NCBI GenBank assembly: GCA_028456385.1
Contig: JALNQF010000263.1
Span: 1 to 56,980 of the forward strand
From: Ophiosphaerella korrae
Taxonomy: Eukaryota > Ascomycota > Dothideomycetes > Pleosporales > Phaeosphaeriaceae
DNA length: 56,980 nt
Direction of reading: 5' to 3'
Part shown: piece after piece, positions 41,204 to 54,817 of the stretch
How positions within the stretch are numbered: the stretch's first letter is position 1
Layout of the letters: every line of letters begins with the position of its first letter
The notes under the pieces: model-generated
Told to the model about the DNA's origin: nothing
The model's database searches: none
What the model saw: the letters and a program-made list of their open reading frames with translations, nothing else
Made by a program: the position numbers and the translations under genes

Positions 41204-43838
41204 ATGCTGGAGCTAGGCTTACATTATAGCTTTAGAAATTAACTTATCTCTTGTTGGGAGTAATAATCTTAACACTTAGTTACCTAACAATGTTGGTAAC
41301 TTAGTTCTTACACAACGATCACTTAGTTACTTAACTATGGTTAACGTATTACTTTACAACACTATCCGGCGTAGTATATATAGCTGTTCCCCTCTAGTAT
41401 AGTTGAATCAACTAACTTAGCTTTTTACTACCTACACATGTGTACATGAAAGCCTGGTTTACTTGATACCTTTGCGATACTAACACTAATTAGTAGTTGA
41501 AACAACTATTTACTTAGTTGGAAAACTACAGATAAGCAAAGTGTCAGATTTTCACGATGATTTGAATGATAGAAAACTGATGATAACGTAGTTTACAAGC
41601 GAGTAGGTATTACAAGTAAGTAAGCACCCTACTAACTTTGCGAGCCTATCTTGTCTCTAATATACAATGGCTCTACGTAACACCTCTTAATTGCTCTTAA
41701 AAGAAGCAGGTATTTAGCTTGCTATCTTAGCTCTTGAATTAAATTAGAGAAAGACTAAGAATAGTGTTAGCTAGACCTTTGATGTATTGCGAACTACACT
41801 TAATTGCTAACGCGCTAGTGTCCCTACCTGACACGATTGCTAGCCTAACTTAAGGAAGCTTAGCTAGCTAGAGGAGGAGGTAATAGTTAATTATATTCTT
41901 AATCTAGATTCTCGTAGTTTTACCCTAACTCTTGCTACTATACGTAAGATAGCTAATAAACTACTTACTTAGCGTAGAGGTAGCCCTATTAGTATCTACT
42001 AGGCGCGCAACTTTGTTAAGCGTATAGATAGTCTTATAACGCGTTTTAATTATCTATATAATAGGTAGTAAGCCTTATATAAAGATCTAGCTACTATAAG
42101 TTACTAGTTTAAGGTAGTACAGCGTACAAAAGCTATTGTTAGATTTACAGTTATAAATTAATAGATGTAAGTTAAAGTAAGAATTAAGTAGATTAATTGT
42201 TATATCTTTCTATCTCTAGCCCTACGCTCTATCTATATATCTACGATGCAGCAGTCTTAGCTAGGTCTCTCGAGACAGCAGCAAGCTAGATCCTTAACAC
42301 TCCTTCTATTAAGGTGTTAATTTCTTTGTTAAATTAGTTATACTAACGTAGTCTATCTCCTTGTATGTAAGATCCTTTATTTAATTCTTTTGTTTGTAAA
42401 GGTTAAGGCTGCGATCTTTTTAGCTATAGTAGGGCTAGTAGCTTAGTAATTGTTACGCTTATACGCTAAGCTAATTAATAGATTCTAGGTACACCTAGAA
42501 TCTATTACGCCTCTCTACGTATATACTATCGCGTATCTAATTACGTATATAATTACGCATTATATCTAATTATATAACTTATCTAATATACTCCTTTAAG
42601 TTAGTAACTTATTAGTAAGCTAGATATTTATAAGTTAAGTATAAGATTATTATAGTAGTCTTAGATTTTATTAAGAGGTACTTTATATATTATTTAGTAT
42701 TCTATTACTTTTATTAGTCTAAGCTAATTTAAGAAGCTTTTTTATTTATTTACTAGTAAGACTTTTATAAAGCTATCTACTATTATCTCTATTAATAGAG
42801 TATATTCTACTTTAATTTAGCTAGTAGAGACCTCTTATCTTAGCTAATAATTATAGATATTAACGTGCTAAAGCTTAGTTTATAGCTTAGCTAGTTCTTT
42901 AGTAATAAGCTAGATTAGTTAAGTATTATTATACTAGATAGTAATACAGTTTATAGAGAGTTTAAAATATAGTGTATTAAGTAGTTTTAATATAAATATA
43001 GCTTCTTTAGCTACTTGTAATAGGGCTAGTAATTTAGCTTTAGTTATAGAGTTAGTAACTATATCTTACTTATTTACTCTCTATATAATAAGCTTATTAA
43101 AAAGTTTAATTATATAACCTTAAGAGATCTTTTAATCTATAGTATTATTAGTAAAAGAGGTATTACTAGTAACTTATAATAAGTTATCTCTACTTAGCTA
43201 GAGTATCTTTAATCTTATTTAAGAGAGGTATATAAGTACTTAATTAGTAGCCCTATAATAAGTAGTACTTAGATTTATAAAGAAATAAGCTAGTTATAAT
43301 ATTATAAAAGCTATATCTAGCTAAGTAATTATAGCTATAAATAGAAGTAAGCTAATTTTATATTAGTATTTATTAATTATAGATAGCGTTACCTAGCTAG
43401 TATAGGCCTTAAGTTTAGTAGTAGCTATAAGTATATTATAATAGACGTAAAGTTTATTAATAAGCTAACTTATCTTATTAATTTACGATTCTTATAGTAG
43501 TTAAACAATATATTACTCTCTATCTTAGATTACTTTAATACTAAGAAACTATTATAGATTTATTTTTCTAGTAATAGTATACTTTTCTTTTAGAAAATTA
43601 GTTACTTACTATACTTTTTTAGTTTTCTACTTATTATATATAATAATATTATTATCTACGTAGAAGAAGATAATAATTTTATTTTTAACTATATAGTATA
43701 GTTTATATAGTACTATTTAAAAGCTTATAGCTTTAAGTATAGCTATAAATTCTTTTAACTATAAGAGAAGTAAGATTTAAAGACTATATAGAGCTTTTTT
43801 ATAAGGGAGTTATCTCTTATATCTCTTATTTTCGCACT

Positions 43839-43920
43839 AATGTTAGTAAGTTTGCAACTTACTAACATTGCAAACTTACTAACATTACGAACTTACTAAT
43901 ATTACAAACTTACTAATATT
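43839..43920. repeat. 17-bp tandem repeat with inverted first unit
   Basis: Four direct units of the type GCAAACTTACTAACATT are preceded by one inverted unit (AATGTTAGTAAGTTTGC), so the left part can form a hairpin. The later units show CA-to-TA changes (AATATT for AACATT), the RIP signature caught unit by unit. Confidence 0.7.
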
Positions 43921-45659
43921 TAACTACCTTTCTACTTTTAGTTAGCGCTTAGTAAGCTACTAGGTATATATACCTAGTACTTACTTAGATAACTATATCT
44001 ACTATTTACTCTTTTTAGTTGTTAAAACTACTTTATTAAGTTATCTTACGTAAAGTCTACCTTATATTTTTAAACTCTAAAGATTATACCTTTTTTTTTA
44101 GTATTTCTTTAGTATCCTTATATAAATTTTTTAGTCTATTACTATATAAATAAAGGCGTTAGTTATATTATACTATTTTTGTTTAAGATTATATTTAGTA
44201 GTAATAGCTATAAGTATCTAAAAAGAGTAGCTAGCTAGTATTATAACGTAAGTCTCTTATACTATATTGTTTTATTACTAGTTTCTTTATATAATAAGTT
44301 AAGCTTTATATTTAATTAGGAGATAATATTTATTAAGCTTATACGCATATACTTATATATAGTTAAGTATTTACTAGCTAGTATGCTAAATAAGTTTAGC
44401 TAGTACTTTAGTCTATAATCTTATCTAGTATTAGCTAGTTAGGTAGGCTATCTTAGCTTCCTTAAATAGTTTACCTATTAGATAGCTATCTAGGTTTATT
44501 TAGTATAAGAGTAGTAATAAAAGTTAATTTTAATAAGGCTTTAGTCCTTTTATAAGTATTCTTTAATATTTTCTAAAGTTACTTACTTAGGTACTAGCTA
44601 TAAAAGCTACTACCTATAGTACTATTTTAGATAAGTTATAGTTATTATAGCTAGTTATTAACTCTTTACTAGTCTTAAATAACTTATATAGTATTAATCT
44701 TAACTAATCTCTAGTAATTAACTAAGCTAGTAGTACTACTAGTAGTAGAGATAGTAGAAGAGTTAGATAGTAGTCTATATTCTTTCTTCTATAGTAGTAG
44801 CTAGGTAGATTATTATTATTTATAAATATATTTAACTTAGTATTATCTTTATAGAAGGACTTAGTTTCTATCTTATATACTAGTACTAAGAGTTTAATTA
44901 TTTTAATATAAGTAGTAATCTCTTCTAGTTTTTAATATATAAAGTTATCTATTAGATTGTTTATTTTACTATTAAAAATTATTTACTTATTAAAGATTAT
45001 ATTCTATATACTTATTACTTTAGCTATAGATAGTACTTAAATCTAGTAGATATTTAATAACTATTATCTTATAAAGGAGCTAATCTATACTTTTAGATTA
45101 AGTTATTATAACCTTAATTTACTATAATATATATTATTAGTTATTATAAAAGCTTTATAACTATATACTTTTAGGTAAGTAAGGCTTAGCTTTCTTATTA
45201 ATACTATATTTCTTTAGTTTTTAGTAATTTTTATAAAGAATACTTTATATAGTATCTTCTAGTTATATAAGTAGCTTAGTATTTAATTATATAGGTAGAC
45301 TCTAGCCTATATAATTTTAGGCTAAAGTTCTTATAGTAAATTTACCTTAAGTTATATAGTATATAATTTTTCTTTATTAATTTCTTTAACGCGCTTAGCT
45401 CTTCTATTTTAAGCTTTAGTATCTAGAGCTAAAGGTTTAATAGTAATACCTTATAAGTTTAACTAGCGCTAGACCTCTAGTTTTACTATTATAATCTTAT
45501 TATTAGCTTTAATTATCTTAACTAAGATACTATACTAATTTTTAAAGAAGAGGATTAAGTTTAATAGTACCTTAATAATTAATTTAGCTAGCTAGTTATT
45601 AGTAATAAGTATCTAGCTTTTCTTTTTATTAACACTTTATACTTTATATAAATAGAAAG

Positions 45660-45935
45660 TAATAGTATTATAAGGTTATATACCTAATATAGATCTAGGG
45701 CCTAAGGGCTTATTAGTCTTAGAGAACTTAAACTTTATTAGCTAAACTAATTCTAAATATTATTTATACTCCTATAGATTATATCCTATAACTTAAGAGC
45801 CTATTAGCCTTCTTCCTTAATAGTTCGCCTCTTTATAAGCCCTTAGTACTCGTGTTTCTCTAGTAACTACTTACCTCCTTTTTACTATTCTTGTCTTTAT
45901 AATACTCTACTATAATAGAAATTCTTTTTTTTTAG
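45660..45935 (-). repeat. RIP-mutated repeat, inverted copy of 55860-56140
   Basis: The reverse complement matches 55860-56140 closely (for example CTAAGACTAATAAGC, then CTTAGGCCCTA, then ATCTATATTAGGTATA). Differences are mainly C/T and G/A. Read in this direction it looks like old coding sequence of the minus-strand retroelement. Confidence 0.7.
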
Positions 45936-47639
45936 TTTTTTATAACTAATTCTTAGTATATAGCTAATTTACTACTTTATTTTAGCTTTACTATATACGC
46001 TATATTAAAATATAGATACTCTTTTTATATATATCTCTTAAGCTTACTAGATAAAGTATTTAATTGTAGCTAGTCCTAGATAGCTAAGTCTTTTATACTA
46101 TAATAGTACTAATACTCTAGTAGTCTAAAGTTTATAGGTATAGTATACTACTTAGTATATTAGATTATATAGTAAATAATACCTAAGTACTTATAAGCTA
46201 TAAATCTTAGTAAAGTCTCTAATTATTTACCTATTAGGCTTATTTAAAGTTATTAGTTTAGATTAAGTATTTTACTATATTCTTTTCTACTAGAGTAGTT
46301 AGAAAGAGACTAGGTTATAAAAAATATCTAGGTATATAGCTATATTATTTAGAACTAGTTTACTTTCTATTAACTAGTTTTTTAGTATAATAGTAAAAGA
46401 TCTATATTCTTTTTCTTATATCTTTAACTTACTTACCTATATATAATTATTTAGTATTAGTAAGTAATAGTTATATATACAAGTAAGGTTATTTATAATA
46501 TAGTAAGTTAAACTAAAGTCTAAGATAAAGGAATTTATTAAGAGGTAGCTAGAAGATAATAGTACTTACTATAGGCTATAGGAGATAGTAACAGGATAAT
46601 ATATAGTATTTAATAGTACTACTAGTATTAAAAGAGAATAATACTTACTTTACTCTTTTTGTAAGTATTAAGCCTTTTATACGCCTAGATAGCGTACTAG
46701 CCCTACTTTAGATTATAACTATATAATATTATAATCTTTAGTATAATAGCTTTACCTCTAACTTATACTAGAGTTTATAAAAGTCTTAAGTGTTTAATAA
46801 ACTCTTGTTATAGAGCTTCTCCCTCTAGCTAGTATCTTTACTAGCTCCTTAAAGTATAACCTTAATAAAAACCCTAAACCTTTAGTATAATAAAGTTACT
46901 TATTATTAACTACAAGTAACCTTTCTCTATAGAGTTATTAGTAGATTAAAAGTTAATAATAAAAGCTTGTATTATAATCTATAATAGGCTATAAATAATA
47001 GAAGATATCTTATAATATTATATATTATTGCTCTATACTTAAAAGATTAAATTACTAATACTATCCTAATAATTTATATCCTTACTAACTATATACTTTT
47101 AGTAATCTATTTATACAACCTTATAGATTACCTTAATATATTATATATAATTATAGATTACTATATATTATATATCTAGGTTGTAATTTATTTTCTAATC
47201 TAGGTTATTACCTTGCTTATCTTATACTTTGTTAGTACTTAAGTTAGAACTAATTAGCTCTATCTTAATTTCTCTTATTATATTTGTAATACTATTTCTC
47301 TCTCTAAGTAGGTTTTTATTTTCTTACCCTAGAGCTAAGGTTATTAACCTAGTTTCTTTATTAATATTAAGTTCTTTACCTTCTCTCTTAATACTTACTA
47401 AGTCTACTTATTATCGCCTTTAATTAGCTAATCGTGTATTACTTTATAGTATTAAGATATTCCCTTATTCTTATTAAAAGTCTTCTAACCCTCTATTAGT
47501 TTACCTTTCTTTAAAGTATAGTAAAGCTTACAAGGCGTATATTTATACTAATACTTATTTATTATATAACGTATCTAGTATATCTCTAGTAGAATATAGG
47601 TTAAGAATACTTATTTGTATATCTATACTTATTTATAAT

Positions 47640-47900
47640 AGAGAGAGCTATTAACTACTCTTAAGAAAAACTATTATTATAGACTATAGAGGCTAAAAAG
47701 GAACGTAATTAGATTCTAAGTATATACGTAGAAAATTATACTTATTTAGTTTATCTTTATAAGATAAAGGCCTTAAATAATAAAAGGTTTATTGCGTAAG
47801 CTATTCTCTTAGAATCTAAGTTAGACTTTAAGTCTATAATTAAGGCTACTTAGGTTCTTACTATATTAGGCGCGTCTAGCGCCTCTTTACTTACTATTAG
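47640..47900 (+). repeat. RIP-mutated coding relic, inverted paralogue of 54240-54490
   Basis: The plus strand reads ENYTYLVYLYKIKALNNKRF and matches the minus strand of 54240-54490 (shared words CTTTATAAGATAAAGGCC and GAGCTATTAACTA). It lies just outside the 5' LTR of the Gypsy element, whereas the paralogue lies inside the element. Protein family not recognised. Confidence 0.55.
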
Positions 47901-48236
47901 TAACGCAGGTCTTCTCTATTTGCTACTAGGTAGTCTAGAGGACTTCTAGTTTCTTAAAGTAGTTAAAATTATCTTCTAGTTCCTATATATTTTCTTATAG
48001 TTACCTTTTCTTGTCTATACTTATCTATTTTACTAGGTAGTAGTTTCTTCTATTATAGAACTAATACTATAGAATTTCTTTAACTTCTTATTCTTCTTAT
48101 TCTCTATATATATCTACTTTATAAACTAGTAGTTCTACTTCTTATAGTACTTTCTCTAGTAGTACTATATAGAATGTTAGGTATATCCTTATCTTATCTA
48201 GTAGTCTTAGTTTAAATATAATAGGTATAACTTTTT

Positions 48237-48676
48237 TATTATAACTATAATAATAGAAGACTAATTTAAACTAGTTAGCCCTACTATAGATAACAAAAGC
48301 ACGTATAACCTATAAGGTAACAAACTTAGCTAGGAAACTAACTACAATAGAGATATATAATAGATTCGCAATTTACAATCTTAGTAAACACGAAGTATAA
48401 AGTTAGGTACGTAATAGATTTACAATTTACGATCTTAGTAAATATAAAGTATAAAGCTAGCTAAGAGACGTAGGTATATAGTTAGTAATAAATACCTATT
48501 ATTAGGATAGTATTAGCAATTCAATTATTAACTACAAGCGATATTACAAGATAGTTACAAAATATCTTCTATTGTTTATAGTATATTATAGATTATAATA
48601 TAAACTTTTGTTATTACCTCTTAATCTACTAATACCCTTTAGGCTATAGGAAGTTAACCCTAGTAAGCCTATTATA
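48237..48676 (+). repeat. 5' LTR of the Gypsy element
   Basis: 440 bp, aligning end to end with 54818-55257. It contains an internal direct duplication of about 55 bp (units with TAATAGATT, AATTTAC, ATCTTAGTAAA and AAGTATAAAG). Differences between the LTRs are almost all C/T or G/A. Confidence 0.9.
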
Positions 48677-48789
48677 CCTTACTAATTTAGTTATTGTAAG
48701 AAGTAAAGCGTAAGTAGCGCGTAGTCTAGCTAATATAATAGTAGAAAGTTTAATAAGTAAAGCCCCTAAGAGTAGTTATAAGTTAAATA

Positions 48790-51700
48790 GTACTATATAA
48801 GAGATAATTAAGGATTGTATAAATAAACTAATTAATAATAAAGAAGATATAAAAATAGTAATTAAAGCCCTAGAAACGTAGAATAAGGAACTATAAGACT
48901 ACTTAAAGTAGAATAAAGTATAAATTAAAGCTATTATTAAAGGATAGAACTAGATAGAACTAATTACCTAATAATTAGAGATAAGTACAACAAAGAAACT
49001 GCTAAAGATACCTATCCTTAAGAAGTTTAATAGAATAAAGAAAAAACTAAGGCCTTTTATAGTATTAGTATAACTCTAGATAGATATATAAGTACTATAC
49101 TTTAATATAGAGGAAAAGAAGGTAATATATATTAGATTACACCTTAAAGAAGACGCAATAAGATAGTATAAGCTTTACTAGAAAGATTGTATAACGTACT
49201 TACTAATAACCTAGAAGGATAAAACTAGAGCTATTTTTAGAAGTTATAAATACTTTACTAAACAAATAAGAGTAGCGTTTAGAGATATAGATATTACCTA
49301 ATAAGCTAAAGAAAAACTTAAGAGGCTTATATAATATAAGAGCGTTCTAGAATACGTATTATAATTTAAATTACTAAGCTAAAATATAGAATAGAATAAA
49401 TTAGCTCTTATGTTATAATTTAAACAAAGACTTAACGTAAAAATTTAATACAAAATAATATATATAGAAAAACCTAGAATATTAGAAGCTCAAAAGTAGT
49501 AAGTAATCTAAATTAATAATAACCTTTAAGAATAGAAAAAGAATAAATATAGCAACTAAACTAGAAACTAGGATACTAGAGACTCTATAATCTTTAACGT
49601 AAACAAGGATAGAAAGAAAAAGAAGAATAAAGACTTTACGTATTTTAACTATAGTAAGAAAAGCTACTACGTAAAAGACTACTAATTATAAAAGAAAAAG
49701 GATATAGTAAATTATAAATATAGAAAACTAAGATACTTTATAAAAGATTGTAGAAGTAAAGACTATAAGAAAGATAAAGAAGCTTAGTTAAAAATAACTA
49801 AAAAGAAGAAAGAAATACTATAAGCATAGGCTAAACCTTAAGAAAAAGTAGCTAGGAGTAAAGAAATACAACACGTAATACTCTATTAGACCTTTTATTA
49901 CAAGGACAACTACTATATATACTTTTCTAGTAAATAGGGAGTAAGATACTTCTTATAATAAAGAAATAGAGTAGTAGTAATAAAAGAAAGAATAAAAGTA
50001 TAGCTAGAAGAAATAGCGTATATAATAGACCTACTAATAGAAGACTTAGAAGGAGAAGAGCCCTAAACCCTATTAATCTAGGCTAAAAGACTAGTACTAG
50101 ATAAAGAAACTACTATAGCTTCTTCTAAAAGACTATAAAAAAGTAAGAAATAAGTAAGTATAAAAAGTATAGAATATACCTAGCTAGATATATATAGCTA
50201 TAATAGCTATATAATAATAGATATAGAAGAATAAAATAAAGAATAGAAGTTTATTTAAAAATACTTACTAGTTATAAGTATAGAGGAAGCGTATAAAGAC
50301 TAGAAAGAACGTAATCTTAAAGAAATAAAGTTTATACTATTTTAAAAATAGATAAAGTAATATATAGTTATAGTAAGAAGTATACCTATATAGAAAGAAT
50401 AGTAGTACTTTATAAGAAAGACGTAATAGATTAACAAAGCCTATACACTAAGAATACTAGTAGTATACTATATCCTAATAATAGATATACCTAGAAAAGA
50501 TTAATACTAGGAAGGAGATAATAAAATAATAGATCTAAAATATCTAGTATACTTTAAAGTATTATAGATATTATACCTAGAAAAGAATTATATAATATAT
50601 AGAAGCCCTAAAGTAAATAATAAAGTATAGCTTATAAGAAGAAGAGGCTATAACTATATAAAAGTAATTCTAGTAGAAGATATCTAAGGATAAGAAATTA
50701 CACCTAAAAAAGGTTATATAGTAATAAGGCCTAGACTAAAACTATCTAAAAAATACGTTTTAGGAAGACTATAGTATAAATACAAGTATAATAAATATCT
50801 AAAATACAAAGAATATAAACTTAAAGTAAAGCTATAGCTCTAGAAAGATAGATAATTTACAAAAATACCTAAGCAAGAAAGGCTAGAAAGTATAAGAGGA
50901 CTATATATTACAAAGATAAGTACTTATTAAAGAAAGAAAGTATAATTAATAATTAATAGTAGAGCTATAAGAAACTTTATATTAAGGAAGTTTATAGAAA
51001 TACAAGGAATATAGTATATAATAAAGAAATACCCTTAATAACTAAGTATAATTAAAGGAAAACTATTCTAAGAACTTATTAAGTTTAAAATAGTTCTCTC
51101 TACGCTAGAACTAGAAAGAATAACAATTAAGAATATAGTTATAGATATAACAACAATTAATAATAAACAAGATATAATACTAGGAATACTATAGTTATAG
51201 ATAACTAACCTACACATTAATTAGAGAATAGGAAAAATTAACTACTATAAAATAGACAAGCTAAAAGCTAATATTAGTATATATAAAGGAAAATTCCCTA
51301 AAGAATATAAGAAATAGGAGAAATAGCTTATAGAACCTAAAGATTACTTTCTAGAATATTAGCTATAGGACTTAGCGATAAACCTAAAAGAAGACAAGGA
51401 CGTAGGATAGAGCCTAGTTTATAGAAAAATAGAAAAAGAATCTAAAATTAAATAAACGTTTATTAGAAACGTACTAAAGAAAAAATAGATATAAGAATCT
51501 AAGTCTTTAGTAGTATATAGACTTATATTTATAGATAAAAAAGGAATAAGTAATAAAAGACTCTACGTAGACTTTAGAAAGACTAACGTAATTATAAATA
51601 AGAACTAATACCTTTTAATATAAATAGATATAATACAAGATAGACTATAAAAAGTAAGAATCTTTATAAAACTAGATATCTAGAACGCCTACTACTAGAT

Positions 51701-54172
51701 TAGGATTAAAAAAGGTAACAAGTAGAAAATAGCGTTTAGAATACAATATAGACTATATCAATACTTAGTTATACTATTTAGTTTAATAAACGCACTAGTA
51801 GTATTCTAAGAGAGAATAAATATAGTACTAAGAGAGTACTTAGACGTATTTATATTTGTATACCTAGATAATATCCTTATATTCTTAGAAATAGAGGAAG
51901 AATACGTATAACACGTATACAAAGTACTAGAGAAACTAGTAGAAAGTAAATTATTTTTTAAGATAAGAAAATGCGAGTTCTATATAAAAGAAATAGACTT
52001 CCTTAGATTTATTATTAAACTAGGAAAAATTAGGATTAACCTAGAAAAGATTAGATTAATTAATAAATAGCTAATACCTAAGAACTTAAAAGAAGTATAA
52101 TAATTTTATAGCCTAGCTAACTTTTATAGAAAGTTAATAGTAGGATAGTCTAAAGATATAGAACTAATAACAAGACTTATAAAAAAAGATATACTATTTA
52201 AATAGATAAAAGAATATAATAAAGTATTTAATAAGATTAAAAAAAAGTTTATAGAAAACCTAGTTATTAGAATATATAACCTAGACCTACTAGTAATAGT
52301 AAAAACAGACGCATCTAACTTAGTCTATAGGATAGCACTAATACAGGAAGACCTAAAGACTAAAAAAGAATACTTAGTTAAATACTTCTCTAAGAAGATA
52401 AAAATAGTAGAACTTAACTACTTAATCTATAATAAAGAGATACTAGTAATTTATAAAGTATTTAAATAATAGAGAGTATACTTATAAAAAGTAAAATATT
52501 AAATAAAAGTCTATATAGACTATAGAAATCTTATAGGATTTATACTAAATAAAGAACTATTATAATAATATATAAGATAAGAGGAATTCCTATTAATATT
52601 TAATATAGAAATTATATATATAAAAGAGAAAGATAACTAATTTATAGATACCCTTAGTAGAAGACTAGACTTATAAGAAGAAGTAAGCGCTACTAGTATA
52701 GTTCTAGTTAAGAATAAAGAAGGATATTTAGTCCTAAATACGCCTAAAATAGCTGTAATACTTAAAAGAATAAGTAGTAAGCTAGATAAATAGATTTAGA
52801 GAATAACGTAAGAAGTATCTAAAGAAATAGAGAAACTAGAAATCTAAGAAGGACTAGTATAAGCCTATAGAAGAATATATATCCTAAGAAAGATCTAAAG
52901 AGAATTTATACGACAATTCTATAAATTACTAGTATATAGTTACTAAGGTATTAAAAAAATATTAGATAGACTACTACGAGATTATTATATCTTAAAAGTA
53001 AGATAACTAGTAATAGAAGTACTACAAAACTATATAGAATACTAAAAAAATAAGTAGAGTAGATACGTACTATATAAGATACTATAACTAGTAAAAGTAC
53101 TAGAATAACTATAGAGAGTTATTATAATAGACTTTATTACAAAATTACCTAAGTCTAAAGATCTAATATTAGGAGTTAAGTATAATAGAATCCTAATAAT
53201 AGTAGATAAGCTTATAAAGTATTTATACTTTAGACTATATAAAGAAAAAAGTAGGATAGAAGTTACTATATACTAGGTTCTAGGAACTATAATTAGCTAA
53301 TATAAACTACTAGATAAGATTATTATAGATAGAGATATAAGATTTATATTAAAACTATAGAGAATAATAATAGCGTAGCTAGGAATTAAATATATAATAT
53401 TAATAGTATACTACCTATAGATAGATAGATAATTAGAATAAATAAATTAGATAGTAGAATAGTACTTAAGATACTACCTTAACTACAACTAGAATAATTA
53501 GGTATAGTTACTACCTATAGTATAGTTAGTATATAATAGCGCAAAGAATATAGTAATAAGAGTGTTACTCTTCTTTATAAATTATAGATTTAACTCTAGT
53601 ATATATAGAATACTAAGACTAGAGATATCTTAGTCTTTAAGAAGAGAAAACTTTACTAATAAACTTAAAAATATATATAACTAATTAAGATAGGATATAG
53701 AGTTCCTAAATAATTAAATAGTAAAGTACTATAACAAGAAATATAAAGAGGGACCCTAATTTAGAAAAGGAGAAAAAGTATAGTTAGTATAAAAAAATAT
53801 TAAGAGTAAGAGACTAAGCTTAAAATTAGACTACGTTAAGATAGGACTATATAAAATTAAGAAAGAAGTTACGCTAGTTATATTTAAATTAAAGCTACTA
53901 AATAAAATAAGGATATACCTAACCTTCTACGTAGTACTACTTAAAATAGTACTATAAAACGTAGAACTACTAGTATATAAAGTAGATGCGTATAGAGAAT
54001 AAAAAAAATAAGAAGTTAAAGAAATCCTAGTATACTAGTTCTATAATAGTAGAAACTACTACCTAGTAAAATAAATAAGTATAGATAAAAAAAGAGAACT
54101 ATAGGAAAATATATAGGAGCTAGAAGACAACCTTAACTACTTTAAGAAACTAGAGGAGTTCTAAAGTTAAAA
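48790..54172 (+). pseudogene. Gag-pol of the Gypsy element, RIP-inactivated
   Basis: Readable in order. Gag (48.79-49.9 kb): KKFNRIKKKLRPFIVLV, FNIEEKKVIYIRLHLKEDAI, then a knuckle now FNYSKKSYYVKDY where CxxCGKxGHxxxxC is expected (Cys to Tyr). Protease (about 50.95 kb): LIINSRAIRNFIL for LxDSGAxxNFI. Reverse transcriptase (51.5-52.15 kb): DKKGISNKRLYVDFRKTNVI, VYLDNILIF (YLDD changed to YLDN), KIRKCEFYIKEIDFLRFI and SLANFYRK. RNase H (about 52.3 kb): VKTDASNLVYRIALIQE. Integrase (52.9-53.6 kb): DFITKLPKSKDLILGVKYNR. Chromodomain end (54.1 kb): ELEDNLNYFKKLEEF. Dozens of TAG/TAA codons replace Trp and Gln; I see no frameshift in the parts I read. Do not treat as an active polyprotein. Confidence 0.88.
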
Positions 54173-54239
54173 CTCTCTAGAGCGCCTTGTAGTAAACTAA
54201 GAAAATTAGTACTACTAATAATAAATAGAGAGATGTTAG

Positions 54240-54490
54240 GAACGTCTAATACGATAAGAGCTAGAGTAGCCTCTATAGCGTCCTTAAGGTCTATCTTAGC
54301 TTCTAAGGTATAAAACTATTTAGATAATTTAGTATTATTATAGGCCTTTATCTTATAAAGACACTTAATATAAGAATAAAGATCTACTAGCTTATAAAGA
54401 GTTAGCTTATACTTAGCCTTAGTAGTAGTAAGCTATAATAATAGTATCTCTTAAGCCTAGTTAATAGCTCGCCCTATATAACTTAGTAAG
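54240..54490 (-). other. Antisense coding relic between pol and the 3' LTR
   Basis: The minus strand carries a frame with AKYKLTLYKLVDLYSYIKCL and YKIKAYNN that is paralogous to plus-strand 47640-47900. Its position between the chromodomain and the 3' LTR and its antisense direction suggest an additional ORF of the element, or a second inserted element. Unrecognised. Confidence 0.45.
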
Positions 54491-54817
54491 AAGAGACTAT
54501 ATAGAAATTAAATACTTATACTTTATAAGAGAAATACTTAAAGGAGTATACTTATATTAGATATTAGTAAGGATATATTTACTATAATATTTACTATCCT
54601 TTAAAGAAATAAGATAAGTAAGCTTTAGGTAAGTATAATAAGTGTAGAGAAATATTTTAACCTTGTTACAAGCAACGTAAGTAATAAGAAGAAGTTTATT
54701 GCAATTAGAATAAGAAGATATAGAGAATAATAAAGAATTAGAAATAAACGAAGAAACTAGACTAATAACCTTAGGCCTAAGGTAGAGAAATAAAAACCTA
54801 CCTAAAAAAAAAAATAG

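Larger units (their letters stand above)
40544..41640. other. Transition zone to the RIP island, no gene
   Basis: Contains a palindrome cluster (40790-40860), a GC-rich tandem repeat (41138-41203) and, from about 41220, LTR-like sequence with repeated ACTTAGTTAC and TTGAATCAACTAAC words. Coding potential is not seen. Confidence 0.4.
41640..48236 (-). mobile_element. RIP-destroyed Ty1/Copia-type retrotransposon region
   Basis: Very AT-rich sequence with almost no CA or TG dinucleotides. On the minus strand around 43.75-43.60 kb a reverse-transcriptase core is readable: LYKLYY, then VKNKIIIFFYVDN, where family Copia proteins have CLF..xxxIFFYVDD; the second catalytic Asp codon now reads Asn (G-to-A). 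Further upstream on that strand (43.8-46 kb) are other coding-like pieces. I could not define LTRs, so extent and number of nested elements are uncertain. Other repeats inside are listed separately. Confidence 0.6.

Noticed and set aside
43839..43920. CRISPR-like array
   Set aside because: Units of 17 bp abut without spacers, and the genome is fungal; this is a minisatellite.
47229..47423. 64-codon hydrophobic frame in the RIP island
   Set aside because: Leu/Ile/Ser-rich frames arise by chance in CA-depleted AT-rich DNA; no motif.
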